DNA from: Sialis fuliginosa
Lineage: Eukaryota > Arthropoda > Insecta > Megaloptera > Sialidae
NCBI GenBank assembly: GCA_961205875.1
Contig: OY540813.1
Coordinates: 14,541,001-14,605,000, forward strand
DNA length: 64,000 nt
Direction: 5' to 3'
Part shown: one piece after another, positions 24,862 through 38,900 of the stretch
How the letters are laid out: every line of letters starts with the position of its first letter
How positions within the stretch are numbered: the first letter of the stretch is position 1
Notes under the pieces: generated by a model
The model's input: only the letters and a program-made list of their open reading frames with translations
Told to the model about the DNA's origin: nothing
The model's database searches: none
Translations under genes and position numbers: made by a program

Positions 24862-26068
24862 GTCATCCGAATATCCTTCCAAACGACCTGCTTGCAACTA
24901 TGTTATACCTAGTAGTAGAACATGCTCTTGTTCTGTTACTTACACAAGAAGAACAACAGCAATAACCCAGTCTGGTATACCTAGATTAAAAAATAGTTCA
25001 GTAGATAGAAGTCCAATACGTACACTAAATATGCAAGTTACACACCAAAAAATAATCGAGAACAAATATAGCAATGCATCACCAACAGAAAGCAATGATT
25101 CCACAGCATATACCGAAGAATCAAAATCAAAAAGCTATGATGGTGATGATGATGTGAAAGAATTTAATATGAAAATAATTAATGGACAAGTTGTGGAAAC
25201 AAATGCTCCGTTTTATGAAATAGATAACAAAGATGGGCAATTAGTGGTATCAGGAACTATTCATGGTACAAGAGATGAAGGAAATCTTGCGGGAAATATA
25301 GGAGCATGTAAGTGTTTGAGTAATAAAACAATCAATTCTGCAAAAGAAAAAATTGATATGTCTTTGGATGGAATTGATACGGATAAATCTAAGATTTTAA
25401 ATGAAAAGTTCAATAATGATAAACCGTATAAAAGATTGGCTTCAGAAAATAAAGAATTGCATATTCCACAAAATAATTTGAATAGCGCGAGACTTAACAA
25501 TGCTTCTGTTAAAAAATTTAGCGAAACTAAAGAATTGAATATACCTCGTATCATTGTAACTGATCATAGTGATAATACTTCTGTTCAGAATCAAGACTAT
25601 AATAAAGTAAATAAACAGGATCACGTAAATTATTTATCAGTAACATCAAAAGGTAACACGTATGTAAAAAATACTGAAAATCAAGTGAAGAAACCAGAAA
25701 ATATTAAAGCAAGTGCCAATTCTGATAACGAAATTATAAAATACACTAAAGATAATGAACCAGATTACTTAAATAGTGAAAAGTATTCTGAAATTAGTTC
25801 AGGAAAAGATCTAGCACAAAGTAATAATGCCGATATAAAAAACCTTTACTGCATTTGCTGCCCATCTGGACAAAAGCATGTGATTTATATAGAGATAACT
25901 GATAACCAATATGGCAGTAATACTACGGCAGTTAGTTTTGAAATGACAAGACAGCAACGGATGAAAAACACATACTGTATGTGCTGTGATACCGGCAAAA
26001 AGCATATATTTAATGTAGAAGTTTCTAATAATGGAAATACGTCTAATGATACTATATCAATAGACTGA
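24862..26068 (+). CDS. Alternative last exon of Cep135, or separate unknown gene
   Basis: This long exon is open from the acceptor AG at 24860-24861 to a stop at 26066-26068. Its first base completes a codon, so it needs a phase-2 donor. The exon-18 donor of Cep135 (after 23669, leaving AT) supplies this and would form ATG, giving a 1,435-residue isoform that skips exon 19. The first in-frame ATG inside the exon is at 25031, so a stand-alone 345-residue protein is also possible. The encoded tail is hydrophilic and Asn/Ser/Lys-rich, without coiled coil. It begins with a Ser/Arg/Thr/Cys-rich stretch and ends in a tandem repeat of 42 residues built on YCxCCxxGxKH (from 25847 and from 25973). I recognise no domain. 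It has its own poly(A) signal at 26128. No GT donor after exon 19 joins to it in frame. Confidence 0.6.
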
Positions 26069-26127
26069 AAAAAATTTCATGCTTGTTCATTATATTCGAT
26101 AATTTGTGTATGTGTTTAGACCATTTT

Positions 26128-26133
26128 AATAAA
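26128..26133 (+). promoter_or_regulatory. Candidate poly(A) signal AATAAA after the 24862-26068 exon
   Basis: AATAAA lies 60 bases downstream of the stop at 26066-26068, a usual distance for a compact insect 3' UTR. Confidence 0.5.
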
Positions 26134-26228
26134 TATTATTTTAATATTTGTATTTGTATTATTTAAAATTATTTTAAGTAAAAAATGGTAAGTAACTCCT
26201 AATCGTGTCTTCTCATATTCGTACATAT

Positions 26229-26392
26229 CATAGAGTATTGACCGCGCATCTGATTCAAAAACGACTCGTAACAAAAGAAAGATACTCTATCTTGGATATT
26301 TGGTTAAACGTGAGTGAAAAAATATAGAGTACTATATGCGTTGGGATAACCAAATTTGACACATTGCGGTAATACAAAATGCGCAGTCCATG
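26229..26392. mobile_element. MITE family C, copy 2
   Basis: Ends CATAGAGTATTGACCGCGCAT and ATGCGCAGTCCATG are related to 14720-14923. It lies between the two genes, downstream of the poly(A) signal at 26128. A further half copy (GCATGGACCGCGCATTCTG) starts near 26705. Confidence 0.6.
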
Positions 26393-26404
26393 TGGGTGTT
26401 ACGG

Positions 26405-26665
26405 AGCTCCATATCCGAAACCGAAACTATCAGATATCCGAAACGATTCTGACCTTCGAAACCGTATTCAAAATAATTGGATTCTGACCTCCGAACCTGT
26501 AACTGCAATAATTAGAAATTGATACCTGAAATAATTATTTAGGATATTATTTCGGATAGTTTCCTACTCGTTGTCCGAACTCAGAGAACAAAGATAAAAA
26601 TTCGTATCCGAAATAATTTTATATCCGTATTCAAAACTGAAACCAAAAATAGCTCTAACCAAAAC
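26405..26665. repeat. Degenerate CCGAAA/ATCCGAAA array
   Basis: Repeated ATCCGAAACCGAAAC-like units between the end of the alternative Cep135 exon and the CFAP74-like gene. Related in style to 2460-2640. Confidence 0.6.
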
Positions 26666-26962
26666 CGAAATTAAGAAAAAAATATCTATATCCATAAACA
26701 TAAAGCATGGACCGCGCATTCTGTATTAACATAATGTAACATTTCTCCAAAACAGTGAGAAAGATGCGGTGGCGTTTGGGATGTATCTATCTCTTTTTCT
26801 AGTAAGAATGAAATAGACACTCCTTGTTTAAAAAAGGACAATTTTATATTTATATCTCTTTATTTTTGACACAGCTCTATTTCCGATTTCTTCAAAATTG
26901 TCAGTTCACGTTGTTACCATTGTTACAAAATAAATATAAGTGTCATTAATTCTTCGTGAAAT

Positions 26963-29900
26963 ATGAACACTGTCAGAAGTTTGATTTCAGAAAGTACAAA
27001 ACATGACCCTGAAAAGGTTTTTCCGTATACAGCCCAATCGAAGAAAGCATACAACTATCAGTTAAAACTAGAAAAATTATGGAATAAATATGTTAGTGAA
27101 AAAACATTGACTGAACGACTAAGATGTTTACAGGACATAAAAGTAGGAATTTAGTTCTAGATAAATTATTTTAGTGTAGAAAAAATCTTGACCAGGCAGA
27201 ACATATAGATATTCCGCCCACGCCGCGTCGAGGAAAAAGTCCCGGCACCACCCTGCTCTTATGTAATAATAATAGTAATAGTATAGGTACAGACAGGGCC
27301 AGCAAAACCGATACTTAATTTCGAATGTCGAGTAAAAAAGTTTGTTGAGGGGGGTGGGTGAGAGGTGGAGCGATTTTTTTTCTCTTATGGTTTTTGGAAT
27401 ATTAAAAATTATCAATGAATGCAGTTATACAAATGAAAATTCAAATTAGCTCTTTATTCATAAAATCTGACTCAATTATTTCGAAGTACATTAATTAATT
27501 CAACACACTCAAATTTTTCGAGTGTCTAGTACAACATACTGAAAACTAAATTGATACCGGCCCTGGGTACAGATGTCTTTATTCAAAAATTATATTAATG
27601 ATTTATATTCATTTCCTAAATTCAGAAGCAAATTAATTAATATGATTATTTACGTTCAACAATAAAAAAGTGGTGTGTGCCTCACCCATGTAAGCGCACG
27701 ATTGAAGTGAAACTTTTTTTGTATTCATTAGCCATGCGAATTAAATAAATAAAGTAAATAATCTTAACACAAAAACCGTTTACAAAACAACTCTTCCTCT
27801 TATACATTTACTCATATCTCTCTCACGCATAATCGTCGTAAAATTTTCTTATATATCCACTCACGCATATACAATATACGCACTCTCATTAGCATTTCAA
27901 TTCACTAGTCTCGCTAAAGAAGTATATAGGTACTTTAATATTGTTAATTCTAACTAAACAGGATATTATGGAAAAGACGAAAATAGATTATTTCCAACAT
28001 CTTCCTGAACGTGAAAAACTCCTAATGAAAAAGAATAATGCATTTATGAGGGTAATAAATATTAAATACAAAATAAACATCGAAAAATTTCCAAGAAAGA
28101 CGTTATTAATGAGTAAGCTCAAGCAATATAAAAAAGAGCAAAACAGGCTACACATTTTACAGATGAAAAATAAAATCCAAATAATACTCAAACTTGTAAA
28201 AGAGCAAGAGCAAAAGTACCGGTTAGAAATGAAAGCAGAAAGAGATAAAAATCGATATTTAGAAAAATATGAAAAAAAGTTAATCAAGAAAGAACCAGAA
28301 GAAAGTATAAAAGAAGAAGAAACAAGTGAAAAGGTAAATATTTGGAACTCATTAAAAACATAAACATATATTAATATCACGGATCAAAAATTAGTATTAA
28401 GATTTATTTTAATTTTAAAGGGATGGTCTGATGACCTCATCGAAATTGAAGAAAACAAAGAAGAGGAAGAAAAGGGTTGTATATTATAAAATAAATGTAA
28501 ATATTTGTTGTTACATGCATCATTATACATTTTAGATATACAAGATGAAAAAGAAATATCTCCGAAGAAAAAGAAAGGTATACTTCTTACCTATTATCTA
28601 TTTTAAATTACTAATTTAAAATTTTAAAGCATTTAGTTTATACTTATTCTTAACAATTTAGGAACTAAAGACAAAACAGAAAAATCAAAGAAGGATAAAA
28701 AGAAAGATGGTAAGTTCATTCTATTTTATTACATACAATTTATATATATTTATTCTTGACTTTAATTATTATAGCTCCAACAAAAGAAAAAAAGAAAGAT
28801 AAAAAAGGCAAAAAAGACAAAAAGGGAAAGAAATCAAAGGTTAATTTCTGCTTTTATATCATAGGTCATACATATACACATACATATATATATTTTTTGC
28901 ATATATCATTATAAGTACATAACATACTTTGGTTTATCTCTATAAAGTGCACTTAGAATTGTATTTCACAAAAAATATACACGTATACTTTATATGTATA
29001 TTTAAACAATTATTTATTTATTTTTAAATATTTAAGGACGAAGAAGTAATTAATTTGCCAATTATTCCCTTTCTGGATGAACAAGAAATTATCGAATTTT
29101 ATAAAGAGCCTGAAATACCAGATTTACTAAAACATCTAGAACAGGCACAACTTTATGATCATCATGAGATAAAAGAAGAACATGAAAGTCCTAATTTCAC
29201 ATGGAAGCCACGAGAACTTATTTTTCAAGTAAAAAGTCAATATATACATAGTACCTATATGAATATAATATGTATACAATAGTGTAATGTAGACTACCTT
29301 CGCTTTGAAGTATATTAGAGCAGTATTCTAAAGAGCAATTTGAAAATTATAAGTGTATCTGTTTTGTTTAGACATCATTAAAGTACCATTTATTTTAACA
29401 TATTTCTTGAACGAATTCTGATATCACGAACAGACCAAACATGTGGAATTTTTTAAATATTTTTACCTATATCTTATTATTTCTTTCTCCCATATAATTA
29501 TAATAACAGAGACCTCCATGTTGAGAATAATTCCGGAGATAGTATATGATGGTATATACATAATAAATTTGTTTTTTTAAATAATCGGTTCAAATTTTAT
29601 TACAATATACCTAATATTCATTATTTTCATTGTTTATAGGAATATTTATCTAATAAAATATATAAGAAAACTTTACAAATTATAAATAGAGATAACTACC
29701 CTATAAAATGTAAATATATGATAATGGATTTTGATTTTGATACTGAATTCAACGTGATCGAAGTAAGTATAAATTTAATATACTATAGTATGTATAATAA
29801 AGTTTAAAAATTAAAATAAGTCTAAAAACATTAATATTGCTAAAAATAATTCTTGCGTTGGTTAATTCTGGAATTATTTATTTTCAAGATACACCCAATG

Positions 29901-32900
29901 GAATTTATAACAATTTTACCTGGTTACTCAAAAACATATATAGTTACATTTAACTCAAAACATTTTGAAAATGTACTACGTGGAAGAATTTGTTTTAAAA
30001 TACAGCGATATGATAATATATCGTCAAAATTAAAAATAAATTTTATTTGTTTTCCTAAAAGTAACATCAACAGTATTTCAGTGCCGTCTGCACTAAAGTT
30101 CAAGATAAAGCAAATTTGGGAGTACACGTTACTCAAAGATAAAAATATTAGCTACATTACTGTAAGTAAATGTTTAATATTCTTTTTTAAATAACAAAAG
30201 ATATTTTTAGGGCTTCGCACGAGACGAGATGAGGCTAGGTTTAATTAAATATGTATCAGATTTATAACTAGCAGTCTCGTCTCATTTCGTCCATATTTAA
30301 GCTGGTTTCATTCCAGTCTCATATGTGGCCGAGACTTTTCAGTCGCATATAAATTTTTATTTTTTTGTGCTTATCAAAAAAATGTATGTAAATTAAATTC
30401 AAGTGCAAAATAAAATAAATAATTTTAGATTGATAACTCCAAATCTACATACTTATACATACGCATAAGTAAAGATGAGAAACTAGACCACAATATTATA
30501 ATAAATGATGATGTATCAATTAATAACGATACTGCTGAAATTCTTACAGCTGACGAAAACTGTAAAACACCATGTAATAGCGTTGATGATAACACAGGTG
30601 AGATTATATTGTAATTTATCTAGCAAGTAATTATCATATTTTATATACCTACTCGTACACTAACGAAATAATAATTGTATAATGTTATGAAAATTCATTA
30701 ATAGTGTTACTTCCTAAATTAATATATGGAAATTTAAAAAATTTAAAAGTTATTTATAATTCATGAAAAGTTGCAATAACAGTATCAAAAAAAAAGTCAT
30801 TTTCAATAAAAATTTCAATTATAATTTGATTTATTTTACTATTAATTTTCATTTTTCCAACCATTTTCAAAATACTTATATTTACATGATTACTATTCAG
30901 TGGTGTATTATACAGTAGGCACTAACCCGGAGTCGAAGGGGGGGGGGGGGGGGGGGGAGTTGGTCAGAAAAAAACTGAACACCTTTTTAGCTCTTGAAAT
31001 AATTTTGGTGATGAAAAATTATTTTTTTTGCTATTTTGGATGATATGGCCATGCAAATTATTCGAAGAGCAAAAAAAGATCTTCACAAGTTATATGGTGA
31101 CATTTTTCACAAAATTCATTTAAATATTTAAAAAAAATTTGATTACATTCAATAGACTGGAGGAGGGAATTTCTTTTGCCTGAGGTCCTCGACTATCATA
31201 ACGTGCTACTGTTACTATTATTGTATAACAATGCAATTTTATTTCATTGCCAGAAAAAATAATTGTGATTTATTTGCTTTTATAGATTTCTCCGACATTG
31301 ACACTTTTCTAGAAAATATCATTAGTACTTGCGTTGGTCGTTTATTTAATACATTCTATATAGAAAATCATTTTCTGGTGATATTACCAAAAACTAAAGT
31401 ACACATTCCAGTTTATGTACATAATATAGACTGTGTTGGAATTCATTGCGAAAATTATTTATTTAATTTCTATGAAGATCCATTATGTGTAAACTTTGTT
31501 CTTTCTAAGGTTAGTATTAATTAATAAATTAATATTTCATTATTTTATATATAGTCCAGTCTGTCTAGGCTTAAAAGCACCTAAAATAGGAAATTTAGGT
31601 ACAGTTTTGCTACATACAGAATCTGTTACAAATGTAGTTTAGAATAATACAATAAGCTTGCTCCGATTTTGGTTGTCCGCGTCAGGAATTAACCATGGTT
31701 TAATTGCAAAATTCTTCAGATTTTCTGATTTTTGCTTAATAGGGGTCTAAATAAGTATACAAAAAAAAGTACCAACAGTTTTACAAAAATAAAAGTTTTA
31801 CAAAAACTTTTATTGTTAATCAAAGACAAGCATGCGATTCCATTATTCAAAAACAATTGAAGATATCAGGTCCTAATTTTCAGTGAATGTTCTGTACTAA
31901 TTTTTTTCAAAATTGAAATTGTAAGGAATTTCATAGCAAATAACTTTTATTTGAAACTTTTTTTTGTATAATACGTATTTAGACTACTATTTAGCAAAAT
32001 TAATAAAATCTGAAGAATTTTGCAATTAAACCATAGCTTACCCAAAATCGGGGCAAACTTAGGGTATTATTCTAAACCATATTTGTAATAAATCCTGTAA
32101 GTAGCAAAACTGTAACTAGAAAAAAACTGTTTTTGCTTCCACAGCCTGGACTAATACTACAAAAATGTTAAATTAAATTAATTTTATAAATATTTAGACA
32201 ATACAATTAGTAGCTGAAGCTGAAGAAACTTTTATTCAATTAATACCTGAGTTGTTGGACTTTCATACGTGTATATATGGTTGCGTGTATCAGAACATAT
32301 TTTCTGTTCAAAATACATCGGATGCCGCAGCTTATGTTAAATTTTTCGTACCTAAATCACTGCATCAATGCGTTCACTGTTTTCCCTCGAACAATGTTAT
32401 ATCCCCTAAAGGAAGGCAATCATTTTGGATACAGTTTCTACCAAAGTGTGTATTAATTTTTCATATATTTTTGTCATATTAACGTAAAATATGTATGGTT
32501 TAATTCAGGGGTTGTTTAAGTGCAGTTGTAGCTTATTTGTGCAGCTCTGAAATAGAAATGTGCAGTTGTAAAAGTAATTTTCTGCAGTGCTAAAAAAGAA
32601 CGTCATTCAATATCAGCAACTTTTTTTGTAATTAGACGATCAAAATGACAATTATATTGCATCTAGAATTTTTTTTGGATTTCACTTATATTGTGCAGTC
32701 CTAAAATTTAATAACCCCTGATTTAATTATAGTCAAGTAGTCATATGCTGGAAAATATTTCAATTATTCACATTTTACATCTTGTAGTGATACGGATACG
32801 GGATATCTATATGTATGTATATAAAATATAATAACACAGCCCCACAAAAAGTCTTGTACTCTTAACTTGACTATAGTTTCCTTTAGACTTTCAGCTTTTC

Positions 32901-35900
32901 AAATCTGCCTATGGAGTTTGTTTACATCGTTATAGGCGTTCAACGTTAAAAATGTGACTTTGGTTTTAATCATAAAAAACTCGGTTAAAAATGGTCGTAT
33001 GATAACACAAAAAAATCAGTCTGATTTACAAAATTCATGCAGATTTGTTTTAAAAAAATTATTACGGTTCGTGGAAACTCACGAAATTGACATGTTTCCT
33101 ACTGTTTTTGCTAGTTATTGATGGTAGGAAAAGTTGGGGTCTAATTCGTTTTCGGTGCCCAGTGTACAAAAATACGTATGAAAAACATAGCCCAGTTAAG
33201 AGTAGAGCACATTTTTTTATGGGCTTATGTAATAAATATGTATTATATTATTATTATCGACTTTCTAAATTTAAATGAAATTATTTTAATAATTATAACA
33301 TTTTGAATCTATTTTTTTAGAACTATTTGTAAGCAAAATAAATACTATGATAAATATACGAACGTATTTACATTTCCCATACTCGTGAATATTCGCAGTA
33401 CACGATATGAATTTGTTCCTCCAATGAAGTTATTAATATTTTCCATTTTGAGTGAATGCCAACTTCAATTACACTGCAATGTAGATAATAAAGCAATAAT
33501 TAAAAATGAATCGTTTGAAGATGGTATGTAACTATCATTTAATTTTTAATTTTGTTATATGTTCAGTATATTATTGGTAACTTTCTTCATGCAAACCGGC
33601 AACAAAACCAAATAACCTAACTTCAGAGGAAGTAATACAATATTTTAAGATCCGACACATATACCTACGTGTGAAGGACATTAGATGTAATCTTAATTTA
33701 TAGACGAAATCTTATGAAACTAGACTACCTACTATCACTGGTTCTCAAACTGCGGTCCTCGACACTCTTGACGGTATTGGGTGGATCAAAGAAGGCCCTG
33801 TTAGTTCTGGGTGCAGTTGGGAAGCCCTGGATTATTATATAACACTAGTTATGTATATGAAAAAATGTTCACTACTAAAAATGTAAATTATCTGAGAAGC
33901 CTTGTGATTTTTTTTTCTAGCAGAAAAGGGGGTAGTGAGTCAAATAAGTTTGGGAACCTATGTACTATCGCTACTAATATATTAAGACTAGTAGCCCAAC
34001 CGCGACTTCGTCCGCGTATATTCGTTTTTATTATATATTTTTTTATATAATTTATAAAATAAAAATACTATTACTGTTAGTCTGGAACAATTTTATAGAA
34101 CTTCGAAAAATCGAAATACGCTTCTGGTGAATATTTATATCATAAAAGAAAGATCCCTAAAATTTCATGTTTATAGATCCCGGGATTTGGGCTAAACGTT
34201 GATAAGTCAGTTATTCAGGATTCCCTTTATGTTACATTTCTTTTTAACATTTTTTAGACTATAGTTTGCATGCAGAATCCGATAACCAACTTGAAGTAAC
34301 TGAAACAATGGAAGAAGAAAATACAGAAATCAAATCATGGAATGCTTTTGAAGATTTTGGAAGTATGGTTCTAAATGCGTGTGAGTTCTTAGAGGAATCA
34401 AGACAGAAATATTTGTACGATCTTGGATACGCAAATACAAAAGAAACAATAACTATAACATTGATAATAATAAATAAGTCACTTGCTACTGAAAAATATG
34501 GATTCATCAACTTACCTGAAGTAATTTTATTAATTAAAACAATTATATGCTAGTCGCTGAGTTGATAATGTTATTTTCTTCTTTAGACTTTCGTGGCCGT
34601 TCTCCATAAGAGCTATCTTTTCGGACTGTTGTCCATATTGTCGTATTTTTTACTTGACGTTTAGACTCACATGTAGGAGTCTTCTTCAGAAGTGTTGAGA
34701 GTAGAAACGTCAAGTAAAAAATACGCTAATTTTATCTCAATTTGCTGATATCTTAATTAATTCGTTAGGGAATTACTTTTCTGAAAATAAAAGTAACTAT
34801 TTCAGCAAAAAGGTTGCCCACCCCTGTTGTAAATGAACTATTATTATATCATACACTTATTATGCAATCTAAATACCATAAATGGCCCCCTCCCCCAACG
34901 TTTTAACAACTATTTCATTTTATCATCAAATATGCGAAACAACTATGCTAATGATATAGTTAATAAGTTTCACAATTTCTGCATGTTTTTACTTTGTATT
35001 TTTTTTATTACTTTAAACATTTTATAATATCACATATAATCAGTGTGTTACTTTTATTTATTATTATTAACAATGCCATATCTTAACTTGTAATATTACA
35101 TATTATTTTTTTTCTTAAATAATAAAAAAATTTAAATGATAATAAAATAATAAATAACATCTTTTTTAAATTGTTAACAAATTTCAGTATTCTTGACATA
35201 TAAAAATTAATTAACTGTTATAGTATAGAAAGGCATCACTTCACCAAATTTAAACTCTACTTGTTAAGTAACATTATTTGATTTTGTCATTTGATTGAAA
35301 TGTCATTCAATTTATTTCTCTATATTTTTTTCTCTTCACAGATTTGATGTCGGCAGGTTTCGTCCTAGTCCGACAGCTCAGTGATATTTATGTGTGATGG
35401 GCCAATCATTGTAGGTTTAGACGAAATAGGGGTCAGGAGTTACGGGAGTGTATATTAGGGATATTTGGGGTTTAGGGTGATAAATATTCTTTAATTTTAG
35501 GCTGCATTTGTAGATAAATTTCATGAAATATTTGTACACTATAATATTGGATATTAGCGTTATATATTTTTCTATATTTTTGTATGTAATTTTAATTAAT
35601 ATTTAGGTGTGCGACAATTATGTAATTTATAGTATGTATTATTATTTTTGAAATATAATTGGTGTATGTATCTATAAATAATATTATTTTCTTTTAGTTT
35701 GTTTCCATACAACCAGGCGATGGATTTGGGACTATTTACCCAGAAGATAGAATAGAATTGACTTTATTTTTTAATTTTACGAAAAAACAAATAAAGAAAT
35801 ATTTACTTAAAGATGATAAAATGTCAGGATATTTTACATTTGACTTGAAATGTACATCCATAGCAAATTTTGGAAAATTAAAACAAAAAGAATGTAAGTG

Positions 35901-38900
35901 ACAAAATAACATGTGTCCCACTAAAGAAAACAATCAAATATTTGATTTAAGTTCTCAAACTAACGCAATAATATACACTTCGGTATTTATAATTGAGAGA
36001 CAAAACTCTATTTTCGAGTTTCATTCCCGGTATTTTAATGAATTTTCTTGCAAGTAAATCCTAACAAAATTCTCTCTATAAGAGTATTTCTAGTGCTACT
36101 GAAAGCTATATTATGTTATCTTTGGAATTTAACAGTAGGTATAGTTTCTACGCAAAAAAAATTAGTTTACTTTTTCTTTTGAGCAAATTTTATACCGTAT
36201 CGCTCGTCTATTGATTAGTTTTAGTTTGAATAAGCCATATAAATAGATTACATTAAATAATGTTTATACACAACGTATATATCTAAACTATCTTATACTT
36301 CTTCTGAAGCTTATTTAAAAAATAACTTAATTAAATTAATATTGCTAAACAAAACAAAATTCGATAAATATAATACTAACTTTACTATCGTTTAATTTTT
36401 TAATTAATTCAATTAATTATTTATTATTTTAGATAATTTAGTAGAAGCATACCCAATAACAAGAGCTGTATCTTTTAAAGCATTTATTCAAGATCCAATT
36501 TGTCAGTTTTCTCATCAATTTGTTAAATTTCCACGAACTGCTTTGGGCAGTTATTCTGTTGTGTGTATTAGATTGTATTTAAGAAGAGATGTTTTAGATG
36601 TAATTCAAAGTGAACATTTAGATTGCGAGTACGAAATGAAAAATGAATCAAAAGAAATTTTTATAGAACCAGTGCAAGGAAAACTTGATGTCAAAAATAA
36701 TGTAATTTATTATATTTTAATTGGGGTAAAATATAAGTATAGTTAAAACAGCTGTCCATAGCTTAGCTATTTAAGTAATTAAAAATAGATCCTCGCCATA
36801 TCTGCTTTGTGATCGTTTTTCAAAGATAAAAAAAGAGTTATCCGATTTCAAAATTTTCACTTGCTCATTTTTAAATGAATTTTTAAGCACCTACTTTTAT
36901 AATAATACGTACTCATTGATGTAAAGTACATACATATGTAAATATACTTAAGTACTTTGATAAATAAAAATATATTTGTAATGGCAATAATATAAATGTA
37001 AGTACCACCTATATACAATTACTAATGTACTTTTTTGTGATAAGCACTTGTGTTTATTCTTACTGAGTTAGTTCATTTTTTGTGCAATTTTACATTTTTT
37101 GTACTTGTACACAGTTCTGGTTAAAACCCATTTTATAAAATTCTGAAAAAAGTCACATGACTTAAGACTAATGACCTCTTACTTAAAACAAGGCAAAAAT
37201 ATATGGTTGGTGATCTTTTTTGCTTTCACCAAAAATGAATCAAGATATTTTTGTTTGATTCATCAAAAAATGTGTTCAATATTATATAGATACACTTTAT
37301 TTTATGTTCTTACGTACATTTGCGGTTAATCCATTGTTTTTTCCACCCACTTTATGTACTGTAAGTTATAATCGTATTTGTATATTATGTATATAATAGC
37401 ATCTATTAGAAACTATACTTATATAGAATAAAACAATAGACGACAAAAATATAAACTGTACATAAAATAGACACGTCATATTTTCTTATAATCAATATTT
37501 TACCAATTAAATAATACGTACAATGTATAGTACATACAAATATCTCAAAAATTATGGTTTTTCAAGGAAAATGTTTGGTACAAAAGTTAAAACTTAAAAC
37601 CGTCAAGAAAGATCAAAAATTTTACTGCTATTCATTTTCACCCTCTTAGAAAATCAATGGAAGTAAAAATTTTGATCTTCCTTGGAGATTTTAAGGTCAT
37701 TTTGAAGTCAACTATATTTTTTAAATAGAAACATATTTCTTTTTTTACATGTTCAAATTTTATAGAAAAAAAGAAATAACTTTTGTCTGAAAAGTTTTTT
37801 TTTTAAATCTCAATATATAACATAGTTAATAATAATAAATAATAATTTCAGATTTTTTTAAGAAAAATAAAAAAATAAAAATTCGTTTAAAATTGAGGTG
37901 ATTGAAAATCTTTGCTGTAAAGTACGAATATGTAAAAAAAAAACAGGTTTCTATTAAAAAAAAATTTAATTGCCCTCAAAAAAACCTTTAAACCTCTACT
38001 CATGGTCAAAATTTGTACATCCATTGGTTTTCCCCCTCCAAACCCTGAAACTTTTGTAACAAATATTTTCTCTGAAAAATTTTAATTTTCCAGATATTTG
38101 TTTGTCTCAATTTAAATAGGCCACCCGGTATACAGTTTTTTAAGACATTTAAAACTAATATTTTAAAGTTAATACATAATTGTGGAAGACGTAATTCTAT
38201 CTGTATAATTTACAGGATATTAAACTGATTTTAACAGCAAAACCAAACATAAGTGTCCAAATGCTTAATGAAACTGTGCTAGATATCAGAGCAGAACGTG
38301 CCAACAATTTACTTAAGAAACCTAAGACAACGAAAGGCAAAAAAGGTAAAGATAATGAACTCGAGAAGACTTTAGATGAAAGCGATTTTTACAACGCTGA
38401 GAAACATTTGTGGAGAACACAGAATCCACGCGTGACTTCAACTACAATAAGTTGTGTAGTTAAATTTAAGAAAACAAAGTAAGTAGAACAGGTACGATTT
38501 ATATTTGTATACTTATACAAACAATAAAATTAATTTTACTTGTGCAGATAACCATAGAATATTTAATTTATGTCTAATTATGAAAGCAAACAAATATGTA
38601 AAAGTAATTAAAACATGTTGTCATACAAAGTTGAAGTAACTTATAGTTCTTGCTAAATGTATCTAAAAAAAATCCAAATATTATAATTATTCTATTTGAA
38701 AGTTTCAATAAAATGACATTAAAAACGAGAACTTACTATAGTAACATCAAAAATGTAGCTTATATTAATTTATAGAGTTAATCAATTTTAGTTTCTGTTG
38801 CATGTTTCTAATAAATTCTAATATGTTTATACTTAAACCAAAGTACGTTTTTTCTTGTTTCAATTTGAAGCTGAAAGCACCAAATAAAATAGTTACAAAA

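Noticed and set aside
23885-24862. Direct splice from within exon 19 (after CTTGAG near 23900) to 24862
   Set aside because: The phase would fit, but the intron would begin AT and lacks a U12 consensus. The exon-18 donor gives a normal GT-AG join.
25261-26005. Minus-strand frames opposite the long tail exon
   Set aside because: Shadows of the plus-strand coding frame.
28778-28850. Lys-rich purine tract as simple repeat instead of coding
   Set aside because: The reading phase is kept across four exons with proper splice sites, so coding is the better reading.
30938-30957. G20 run (also G/C runs at 4812, 16089, 51503) as G-quadruplex regulatory sites
   Set aside because: These are simple homopolymers in TE remnants whose lengths may be sequencing artefacts; no regulatory context.
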